Shown: positions 1 through 5,974 of the stretch, piece by piece
Position numbering within the stretch: position 1 is the stretch's first letter
Layout of the letters: every line of letters starts with the position of its first letter
Origin: Aequorivita sp.
GTDB taxonomy: Bacteria > Bacteroidota > Bacteroidia > Flavobacteriales > Flavobacteriaceae
Direction: 5' to 3'
DNA length: 7,159 nucleotides
Assembly (NCBI GenBank): GCA_002733915.1
Contig: NVXN01000002.1
Location: forward strand, 44,231 to 51,389
Notes under the pieces: model-generated
Told to the model about the DNA's origin: nothing
Databases searched by the model: none
The model's input: the letters and a program-made list of their open reading frames with translations, nothing else
Position numbers and translations under genes: made by a program

Positions 1-281
1 TAAATAATTTAATAAAAAGTGATGAAAGTTGGGAAGATTTTGCCCATCATTTTGAAGCTGTAAATCAAGGATTTTTAGATCAGCTAAAAAGTAAACACCC
101 CTCCCTGAACAGCAATGATCTCCGATTTATCTCTTATTTGTATATGAATTTAAGCCAAAAGGAAATCGCAACCATCCTTAATATTTCACCCGATGCCTGT
201 CGCAAAAGAAAAGAACGAATAGCTAAGAAAATCGGACTTAAGGAAGGAACCGAATTGCACGACTATCTCTATAGCATTTAG
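1..281 (+). CDS. LuxR-type helix-turn-helix regulator, C-terminal part only (5' end outside window)
   Basis: An open frame enters from the left edge (first full codon at base 3) and ends at TAG 279-281, giving 92 residues. The fragment starts with a W..F..HF..V...F pattern (about residues 10-24) and continues HPSLNSNDLRF, then a helix-turn-helix: LSQKEIATILNIS (50-62) is the first helix and turn, and residues 63-79, ending KKIGL, are the recognition helix and its follow-on. In Bacteroidota this arrangement is typical of the C-terminal DNA-binding domain of large regulators with N-terminal TPR repeats or sensor beta-propellers plus a membrane segment; which N-terminus is present here cannot be seen. 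The usual SPESVRKSRYRLRKK-like helix is here SPDACRKRKERIAKK, an unusual variant. The next gene starts 105 bases downstream on the same strand and is a possible target. Confidence 0.85.
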   Translation, partial: NNLIKSDESWEDFAHHFEAVNQGFLDQLKSKHPSLNSNDLRFISYLYMNLSQKEIATILNISPDACRKRKERIAKKIGLKEGTELHDYLYSI

Positions 282-285
282 CCTA

Positions 286-320
286 TCACATTATTTCCCG
301 AAAGTGGTCACACTATTTCC
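286..320 (+). promoter_or_regulatory. Tandem 13-base direct repeat, possible activator binding site
   Basis: TCACATTATTTCC (286-298) and TCACACTATTTCC (308-320) differ at one base. They start 22 bases apart, about two helical turns, so both would face the same side of the DNA. The second copy ends 9 bases before the TTTG of the promoter candidate at 330-333, a usual place for an activator. The LuxR-type regulator encoded immediately upstream is the obvious candidate to bind. The repeat is seen directly; the binding role is inference. Confidence 0.4.
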
Positions 321-329
321 GTTCCCATC

Positions 330-362
330 TTTGGATAGCCTTCAGACATTTAGAAATATTTG
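330..362 (+). promoter_or_regulatory. Bacteroidota-type promoter candidate for the secreted propeller protein
   Basis: TTTG (330-333), a 21-base spacer, then AATATTTG (355-362), which matches the Bacteroidota -7 consensus TAnnTTTG at five of its six defined positions (first T is A). Transcription would start near 367-369, leaving an untranslated leader of about 18-20 bases before the ATG at 387. The hemH promoter candidate gives a similar short leader, which supports the call. It also argues against translation starting at the TTG at 360, which would lie inside the -7 element. Confidence 0.45.
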
Positions 363-386
363 GGGAAATTTAAAACCACGTTATTT

Positions 387-2666
387 ATGAAAAAAATTAT
401 TTCACTATTAATGCTAATGGCGCTAACTTTCAAAAGTTATGGCCAGATACATTTTAAGGGTGCCGATGAATACGGCCGCCTCTACAATATTACCTTCGAC
501 CCAACAACCGAAAATAAATTGTATGCCCTAACTATTGGGAACCACCTAATGACATCTAATGACAAGGGACAATCCTGGGAGGTGCTTTATACTTTTCCAA
601 ATAGCATTGTTATGTTAAAAAACCTAAAGTATAGAGCAGACCACAGCCTAAGCTTTATAGTAGACGGCACCGAAGATGTAGATGGAGTGTATATTTATGA
701 CCTTATTTCAGAGAGCATACAACAGCAATTTATTGCCCCCACCCCATCAAATTCATACCGCGACTGGATTTCCTCTTACAGCATTTATGAGGCCGACCCA
801 AATATTGCCTTAGTGCATCAATCCTTTATGGATCAATCCTTTAATGCTTTTGCAAAAGTGTATTACACTTCCGATGGTGGCGGTACTTGGCAGGAAGTAT
901 ATTACAATATAAATTACGATGGAATACATCCCAACAATGTAGCAATAGCGCCCAACCAAGCCAATAAACTCTATATTGCCCGTGGGGTTGGCCCCAACAG
1001 CCCTAAGGGCGGGTTGTTTATTTCGGATGATTCCGGAACCAACTGGAGCGAAAAAATGGCAGACATAACCTTCAATCCTATAACCTTTCACCCTATCGAT
1101 CCCAATATAATGTATATGGGAACAGCCATAGACGATGAAAGTCAATCTGAAGCCCTCTACAAAAGTATTGACGCCGGTGAAACCTGGGTAGAAATAAACA
1201 TTGATTGGACCACTGCCACCCTGGACTGTATAAACTATATACTCTTCAACCCTACGAACCTAAACAACATCCTGGTTTTGGAAGAAAATGAAATATCCAT
1301 CAGTCAGGACGCAGGGAATACTTGGACCAATTATGTCTATCCCGAAAACGATCCTGAAACCTATACCTATGGGTTCTATGGCTCATTTAATCCTTTTGAC
1401 TCCAACGAAGTTTTTATAACGGCAGATTATTACCCTATGTTTTCTGAAGACGGAGGGGAAAGCTTAAATATAGTACCCTTGCCGTTTCACCGAAATACTA
1501 CGGTCGGCCTGGCCCCACAAACAGATGCCCACCTATATTACAGCGTACAGGACGGAATAGTCCATAGGGATTTTAACACTAATCAAACTAGTAGCTATTA
1601 TATTACACCAATTGATGTTTTTTCAATTTCAAACCCCACAAGATACTTTGTTGATCCAATTACCTTTGGTCGTATTTATTCCTTTTCTGACACTTTTATG
1701 GGGGCTTTCCTAGAGGTAAGTAATGACCATGGAGCTTCCAGAGAGCTCATCTATCAAACTTTTTTTGATGATGTAAAGGCCATATCCCCAATTCCTTCAA
1801 CGCCAGATGTGATATGGGTATCCATGCGCGATGCCGGCTTGTTCTCTTTTGATTTTTCAGACATAAACCAAGTAGTGGAAACACCCATCCAAACCCCTGA
1901 GAATGGAATGATATCTGAAATCTTTTTTAATCCTTCCCAAACTAATGAGGTATGGATAGCCATTAACAACAAAATCTATAAAAGCAATGATGAAGGCGCC
2001 GTTTGGGAAGTAATCGATAATGGCTTAACCTTGGGATCAAATGACGCGGTATTGGATATTGTCCAAAATCCAAATGATACAGAGCAATATATAGCAGCGT
2101 GCAGTAATGGCATATACAAAACAGCAGATGCAGGAGAATCATGGGAGAAGATATACACTGGTTCTAATATTCAAAAAGTAGCCTATTCTCCAATTACTCC
2201 TGGTCACTTAGTGGCATCAATCTATTCCAGTGATATTACAGAGGCACAAATCATCTATTCAACTAATAACGGAGAAGAGTGGCATAGCGTTCCTTTAGAA
2301 AATATAGTACATTCACTTTCATTCTCCATGGACTACTTTTTTTACGAAGATTCCGTATCGGTATATCTTGCCACAAACGACCTGGGAGTTATAAATGTTA
2401 TTGTTGACTTATCGGTAATGGATACCCCAGAGATAAGCCCGGACTCCAATATAACTGTGTATCCAAATCCCACCGCAGACATCGTATATTTAAAAACAAA
2501 CAATGCCACAATTCAATCTATAGAACTGTTTGATTCATTAGGGAGAAGAATAATGGAGTTCCCTGTAGGTGATAGAATTTCCTTGACCACCACTGCTCCG
2601 GGAGCCTATTTTCTAAAACTGGCTACCTCCCAAGGCATATATATAAAACGAATCATAAAGGAGTAA
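387..2666 (+). CDS. Secreted Asp-box (BNR) repeat beta-propeller protein with T9SS type A sorting tail
   Basis: The protein has 759 residues from ATG 387. A longer reading from TTG 360 would put nine residues before the signal peptide and overlap the promoter, so ATG 387 is preferred. Residues 1-19 form a signal peptide (MKKIISLLMLMALTFKSYG) with likely cleavage before QIHF. Asp-box motifs (S/T-x-D-x-G-x-T/S-W) stand at about 57-64, 161-168, 213-220, 260-267, 306-313, 533-540, 579-586 and 625-632, with degenerate copies at 353-360 and 445-452. Such motifs mark hairpins in beta-propeller blades, as in sialidases, sortilin/VPS10 and GH74-like proteins. The C-terminal ~75 residues (YPNP 692-695, LFDSLGR 714-720, PGAYFLKL 738-745, ending KRIIKE) form a Por secretion tail for export through T9SS and surface anchoring or release. 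The sequence shows no enzyme signature that I recognise, so substrate or ligand is unknown. It lies between a regulator gene and the heme genes and appears to have its own promoter. Confidence 0.9.
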   Translation: MKKIISLLMLMALTFKSYGQIHFKGADEYGRLYNITFDPTTENKLYALTIGNHLMTSNDKGQSWEVLYTFPNSIVMLKNLKYRADHSLSFIVDGTEDVDGVYIYDLISESIQQQFIAPTPSNSYRDWISSYSIYEADPNIALVHQSFMDQSFNAFAKVYYTSDGGGTWQEVYYNINYDGIHPNNVAIAPNQANKLYIARGVGPNSPKGGLFISDDSGTNWSEKMADITFNPITFHPIDPNIMYMGTAIDDESQSEALYKSIDAGETWVEINIDWTTATLDCINYILFNPTNLNNILVLEENEISISQDAGNTWTNYVYPENDPETYTYGFYGSFNPFDSNEVFITADYYPMFSEDGGESLNIVPLPFHRNTTVGLAPQTDAHLYYSVQDGIVHRDFNTNQTSSYYITPIDVFSISNPTRYFVDPITFGRIYSFSDTFMGAFLEVSNDHGASRELIYQTFFDDVKAISPIPSTPDVIWVSMRDAGLFSFDFSDINQVVETPIQTPENGMISEIFFNPSQTNEVWIAINNKIYKSNDEGAVWEVIDNGLTLGSNDAVLDIVQNPNDTEQYIAACSNGIYKTADAGESWEKIYTGSNIQKVAYSPITPGHLVASIYSSDITEAQIIYSTNNGEEWHSVPLENIVHSLSFSMDYFFYEDSVSVYLATNDLGVINVIVDLSVMDTPEISPDSNITVYPNPTADIVYLKTNNATIQSIELFDSLGRRIMEFPVGDRISLTTTAPGAYFLKLATSQGIYIKRIIKE

Positions 2667-2690
2667 TTCATTGATTTTCAAATACAATAA

Positions 2691-2784
2691 TAAGAAAAGA
2701 AGTTGTCTAAAAGGCATCAAAGCATATTGCAAAACAATATCCATTGCCCATCCCCCTTGCACTTTTAGACAATTTCTTTTTCTA
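2691..2784 (+). repeat. Long inverted repeat in the gap (terminator-like or MITE-like element)
   Basis: The arm 2695-2713 (AAAAGAAGTTGTCTAAAAG) is the reverse complement of 2762-2780 except at one base, and in RNA that position is a G-U pair. The match extends with two mismatches out to 2691 and 2784. The 48-base loop carries a smaller perfect hairpin, ATATTG (2724-2729) and CAATAT (2735-2740) around a CAAAA loop. The element starts 24 bases after the stop of the secreted protein gene, and the right arm runs into T-rich sequence (2773-2787), so it could end transcription. The long arms are more than a terminator needs and also suit a small non-autonomous mobile element or dispersed intergenic repeat. 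I see no target-site duplication. Structure seen directly; role unresolved. Confidence 0.65.
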
Positions 2785-2803
2785 TTTAACTATTATGTAA
2801 AAC

Positions 2804-2818
2804 ACAGGTGTTACCTGT
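2804..2818. promoter_or_regulatory. Short palindrome upstream of hemH, possible operator
   Basis: ACAGGT (2804-2809), GTT, ACCTGT (2813-2818) is a perfect 6-3-6 inverted repeat, relatively GC-rich for this gap. It lies about 70 bases before the hemH promoter candidate. This is far for a repressor acting by blocking polymerase but possible for an activator or for a protein that loops DNA. It may also be chance. Confidence 0.2.
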
Positions 2819-2887
2819 ATACAAAGCATTTATTAATTTTTACTATAAAAAATCAAAATACCGTTATAATCTTAAATAAGCTTACTT

Positions 2888-2919
2888 CTTGAAGGTTCAA
2901 TTATAAAAGCCTAATTTTG
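2888..2919 (+). promoter_or_regulatory. Bacteroidota-type promoter candidate for hemH and downstream genes
   Basis: CTTG (2888-2891; TTG at 2889-2891) is followed after 20 bases by TAATTTTG (2912-2919), a perfect match to TAnnTTTG with usual spacing. Transcription would begin near 2924-2926, about 17 bases before the hemH ATG. It would drive hemH and the overlapping MATE gene, and probably hemJ. No comparably good promoter is seen before hemJ: TAATTTTA at 5334-5341 has no TTG upstream at the right distance. Confidence 0.55.
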
Positions 2920-2941
2920 CTTTTCTAAAAAATTGCCAATC

Positions 2942-3979
2942 ATGAAGGGAGTTCTCCTCGTAAATCTCGGTTCGCCAGACAGTACCAATCCAAAAGACGT
3001 AAAGAAATACCTCGATGAGTTTTTGATGGATCCACGCGTTATTGATGTGCCGTTTTGGCTACGTTCATTTATAGTAAGGGGAATTATTTTGAATACCCGA
3101 CCAAAAAAATCTGCTGAGGCTTACCAAAAAATCTGGTGGGACGAAGGTTCGCCCCTCATTGTAATCTCAGAAAGACTTCAAAAAAAAATTCAGGAAAAAA
3201 CAACCGCGCCCGTTGCACTAGCCATGCGCTACGGTAGTATGACATTAAAAAAAGGCCTGCAGGAATTAGTGGATCAAGGGGTTGATGAAATTTTGACCAT
3301 TCCTCTTTATCCACAATTTGCAATGGCAACTACTGAAACCATAGATGTAAAGGTAGAAGAACTTAAAAATAAGTTCTTTCCGCAGCTTCAAATTACTTCG
3401 CTTCCTGCCTTTTACAACAAGCCGGAATATATTGAAGTGCTTTCTAAAAGTATTTCCGAAAAATTGGGAGGGTTGGATTATGAGCATCTATTATTCAGTT
3501 ATCACGGTGTTCCTGAAAGGCATATTTACAAGCGCGACATCACAAAAAGCCATTGCAAAATAGATGGCAGCTGCTGTATAACGCCCTCGCCGGCTCATGA
3601 GTTCTGTTACCGCCACCAATGTTTAAAGACCACAGCTTTAGTTGCAGAAAAACTGAATTTAAAACCCGGTACTTATTCCAATGCTTTTCAATCACGATTA
3701 GGCTTTGACCCTTGGTTAAAACCGCCAACTGATAGAACTATTGAGCGATTAGCCCTTGAGGGCACAAAGAAAATGGCGATTGTTACTCCCGCATTTGTAA
3801 GTGATTGTCTTGAAACTTTAGAAGAAATAGCTATGGAAGGTGAAGAAATTTTCCACGAAGCAGGCGGAAAGGAATTTACGGTAGTGCCCTGCCTTAACGA
3901 CCGCGATGATTGGGCCAAAGTATTGACGGGCTGGATTGATACTTGGCGCATTGTAGATGTAAAAACTGCGATAGTCTAA
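2942..3979 (+). CDS. hemH: Ferrochelatase (protoporphyrin ferrochelatase), cysteine-rich variant
   Basis: Inserts Fe2+ into protoporphyrin IX to form protoheme, the last step of the protoporphyrin-dependent heme pathway; usually cytoplasmic or peripheral to the inner membrane. The 345-residue length fits the family. It starts MKGVLLVNLGSPDS, the typical N-terminus, so ATG 2942 is chosen over TTG 2933, which would only add three residues. Seen motifs: LYPQF (122-126), the active-site SYHGVPERH (186-194) with catalytic-type His188, FQSRLGFDPWL (249-259), and ETLEEI (291-296), which supplies the conserved active-site glutamate. Between SYHG and FQSR there is a segment longer than I recall for Escherichia coli HemH by about 20 residues, with Cys205, Cys211, Cys212, Cys222 and Cys227; it could bind a metal or Fe-S cluster. 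The stop overlaps the start of the MATE gene (TAATG), and hemJ follows it, so heme synthesis is the clear context. Confidence 0.97.
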   Translation: MKGVLLVNLGSPDSTNPKDVKKYLDEFLMDPRVIDVPFWLRSFIVRGIILNTRPKKSAEAYQKIWWDEGSPLIVISERLQKKIQEKTTAPVALAMRYGSMTLKKGLQELVDQGVDEILTIPLYPQFAMATTETIDVKVEELKNKFFPQLQITSLPAFYNKPEYIEVLSKSISEKLGGLDYEHLLFSYHGVPERHIYKRDITKSHCKIDGSCCITPSPAHEFCYRHQCLKTTALVAEKLNLKPGTYSNAFQSRLGFDPWLKPPTDRTIERLALEGTKKMAIVTPAFVSDCLETLEEIAMEGEEIFHEAGGKEFTVVPCLNDRDDWAKVLTGWIDTWRIVDVKTAIV

Positions 3980-5322
3980 TGAAGCCCAACCAAAGTGCCG
4001 CCCTTGGCACCGAGTCCATAGGAAGCCTGTTAATAAAACAGGCTGTTCCCGCATCTATTGGTATCTTGGTGATGTCGCTGAACATTCTGGTCGACACCAT
4101 TTTTGTGGGCAATTGGATTGGTTCCATTGCCATTGCGGCCATTAACGTAGTACTCCCTGTTTCTTTTTTTATCGCTGCTTTAGGGATGGCTATTGGAATT
4201 GGCGGTTCTTCCATTATTTCGCGTGCTTTGGGAGCAGATAATAAGGAGCGTGCACTAAAAACTTTTGGCAATCAAATTACTTTAACATTATTGCTTACTA
4301 CAGCAATGGTTGTTTTTGGGTTGATTTTTATTAATGAACTTATACCCGTTTTCGGAGGCAAGGGCGACATCTTTGAGCCTGCAAAAATCTATTACCGTAT
4401 CGTGCTTTATGGTGTGCCACTTTTGGCGCTGTGTATGATGGGGAATAACGTTATACGCGCCGAGGGCAAGCCTAAGTTTGCAATGATTGCAATGATTATT
4501 CCTTCCGTTGGAAACCTTGTTTTAGACTATATTCTCATAAATCTTTTGGATATGGGCATGGAAGGGGCGGCTTGGGCTACTACGGTTTCCTATGGTCTGT
4601 GTTTTCTTTATGTGCTGTGGTTTTTTCTAAGCGACAAATCGGAACTTAAAATAAATTGGACACACTTTGGACTTAATACTTCCATTATTAAAGAAATGTC
4701 GGCACTTGGTTTTGTTACCTTGGCACGACAGGCCGTGGTGAGCGTTACCTACCTTTTAATGAACAATATTCTTTTCAATTTGGGAGGTGAAGCTTCTGTT
4801 GCTGCGTATGGAATTATTGGTAGAATGTTGATGTTTGCACTCTTCCCAGTTTTGGGGGTAACACAAGGTTTTTTACCAATTGCAGGTTATAATTATGGTG
4901 CACACAAATTTGCGCGTGTACGTGAAAGCATCAACAAGGCAATTCTATATGCAGGCGGTTTGGGCTTACTAATTTTTGCACTGATCATGATTTTTCCAGA
5001 GGCTATAGTTTCAGTATTTACCACAAATGCCGAAATACTTTCCGAAACACCACATTATATGCGATGGGTATTTGCTGCAACGCCAATTATTGCGATACAG
5101 TTAATTGGCTCGGCGTATTTTCAGGCTATCGGTAAAGCTGTTCCCGCATTATTGCTCACTTTAACAAGACAAGGCTTTTTCTTTATTCCGCTCATTTTTA
5201 TTCTTCCGTATTATTTTGGCGAATTGGGCGTGTGGATTTCCTTTCCGGCGGCCGATGTGTTTTCAACTATTGTGACGGGATATTTTTTAAATCGGGAAAT
5301 ACGGAAAACTTTAAAAGAATAA
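3979..5322 (+). CDS. MATE family efflux transporter (MepA/NorM-like)
   Basis: An inner-membrane multidrug and toxin extrusion protein of 447 residues, the usual MATE length, expected to have 12 helices in two six-helix halves and to export organic compounds in exchange for Na+ or H+. Typical motifs are visible: PASIGILVMSLNILVDTIFV (24-43) with the family Asp39, RAEGKPKFAM (160-169) in the N-half, QGFLPIAGYNYGA (296-308) and YFQAIGKAVPA (380-390) in the C-half. These resemble the MepA-like branch more than NorM, from memory. The start is ATG 3979, sharing one base with the hemH stop; longer frames into hemH lack a credible start. The overlap implies translational coupling with hemH. The substrate cannot be read from sequence; location between hemH and hemJ permits, but does not show, export of a porphyrin or related compound. 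Confidence 0.93.
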   Translation: MKPNQSAALGTESIGSLLIKQAVPASIGILVMSLNILVDTIFVGNWIGSIAIAAINVVLPVSFFIAALGMAIGIGGSSIISRALGADNKERALKTFGNQITLTLLLTTAMVVFGLIFINELIPVFGGKGDIFEPAKIYYRIVLYGVPLLALCMMGNNVIRAEGKPKFAMIAMIIPSVGNLVLDYILINLLDMGMEGAAWATTVSYGLCFLYVLWFFLSDKSELKINWTHFGLNTSIIKEMSALGFVTLARQAVVSVTYLLMNNILFNLGGEASVAAYGIIGRMLMFALFPVLGVTQGFLPIAGYNYGAHKFARVRESINKAILYAGGLGLLIFALIMIFPEAIVSVFTTNAEILSETPHYMRWVFAATPIIAIQLIGSAYFQAIGKAVPALLLTLTRQGFFFIPLIFILPYYFGELGVWISFPAADVFSTIVTGYFLNREIRKTLKE

Positions 5323-5363
5323 ATTTAAAACCCTAATTTTATAAAGTTTTTCAGAATTAGTTA

Positions 5364-5918
5364 ATGGAACAATATTACCCCTACATAAAATCCCTTCACC
5401 TCATCTTTATCATCACTTGGTTCGCAGGGCTTTTTTATATTGTCCGTTTGTTTGTATACCAAATTGAAGCTTCACAAAAACCTTCACCCGATAAAGAAAT
5501 TTTGGGCAATCAATTAAAAATAATGGCTTTCCGACTTTGGAATATTATTACCTGGCCTTCCATGATTTTGTCCCTTTTCTTCGGAATTTGGCTACTATCC
5601 ATGCGTATGTTTTTTATGGCCGACGCTTGGATGCAAGTGAAATTAGCCTTTGTCATTATTTTGATAATCTACCATTTTAAGTGCCATCAAATTTTTAAAC
5701 AGCTACAAAATGGAGTTGTGAAACATTCGTCAAACTTTATGCGCCTTTTTAATGAAGTGCCCACAATAATACTGTTTGCCGTGGTTTTTTTGGTTATTTT
5801 GAAAAGCGCCGTCAACTGGATTTATGGAACCGTTGGTATCATAATCTTTGCTATTTTGTTGATGATGGGTTATAAAATTTATAAACGCATTCGGGAGAAA
5901 AAAAATTCTGAATTCTGA
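5364..5918 (+). CDS. hemJ: HemJ-type protoporphyrinogen IX oxidase (CopD-like/UPF0093 membrane protein)
   Basis: Oxidises protoporphyrinogen IX to protoporphyrin IX, the substrate of ferrochelatase. HemJ is a heme-binding inner-membrane protein that replaces HemG or HemY in many bacteria. The 184-residue protein has hydrophobic segments at about 10-30, 57-80, 91-107, 131-150 and 154-171. Family signatures are SLHLIFIITWFAGLFYIVRL (10-29) with His12, RLWNIITWPSM (57-67), W89 with K93 and H104 (W..VK..........H), and FMRLFNEVP (125-133). An in-frame TAG lies at 5358-5360, so ATG 5364 is the start. It stands 41 bases after the MATE gene, probably in the same transcript. The last codons and the TGA lie in a heptamer repeat, but the C-terminal tail (NSEF) is unlikely to be essential. 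The name rests on motif resemblance and the hemH context. Confidence 0.88.
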   Translation: MEQYYPYIKSLHLIFIITWFAGLFYIVRLFVYQIEASQKPSPDKEILGNQLKIMAFRLWNIITWPSMILSLFFGIWLLSMRMFFMADAWMQVKLAFVIILIIYHFKCHQIFKQLQNGVVKHSSNFMRLFNEVPTIILFAVVFLVILKSAVNWIYGTVGIIIFAILLMMGYKIYKRIREKKNSEF

Positions 5919-5928
5919 ATTCTGAATT
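5905..5928 (+). repeat. Triple ATTCTGA heptanucleotide repeat at the end of hemJ
   Basis: Three exact tandem copies of ATTCTGA (5905-5911, 5912-5918, 5919-5925) plus a partial ATT. The hemJ codons AAT TCT GAA TTC TGA (5904-5918) use it, so the hemJ stop is part of the second copy. With two or more copies the protein end stays the same; copy-number change would alter only the distance to the histidine kinase gene. With one copy hemJ would read on past this point. Confidence 0.8.
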
Positions 5929-5974
5929 AATACGGTTTAATTATTGCTATCTTTCTTTCTTCAAAACAATGTAA

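Noticed and set aside
360..386. Upstream TTG start for the secreted propeller protein
   Set aside because: It would add nine residues before a standard signal peptide and overlaps the promoter -7 element; ATG 387 gives a normal signal peptide.
810..1145. 111-codon minus-strand frame within the propeller gene
   Set aside because: Shadow of a well-supported + strand gene; no domain and no independent start signals.
2671..2892. 73-codon + strand reading frame in the gap before hemH, starting with TTG
   Set aside because: It runs through both arms of the inverted repeat and into the hemH promoter, has no recognisable domain, and its composition (low-complexity, K/N/F/L/Y) is that of translated AT-rich noncoding DNA.
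3894..4271. 125-codon minus-strand frame across the hemH-MATE junction
   Set aside because: Antisense to two conserved genes with clear family motifs; its sequence shows no family resemblance.
5305..5350. Inverted repeat AAAACTTTA / TAAAGTTTT with a 28-base loop between the MATE gene and hemJ
   Set aside because: The nine pairs are mostly A-T, the loop is long, and the left arm lies in MATE coding sequence; such matches are expected by chance in AT-rich DNA, so I do not call a terminator.
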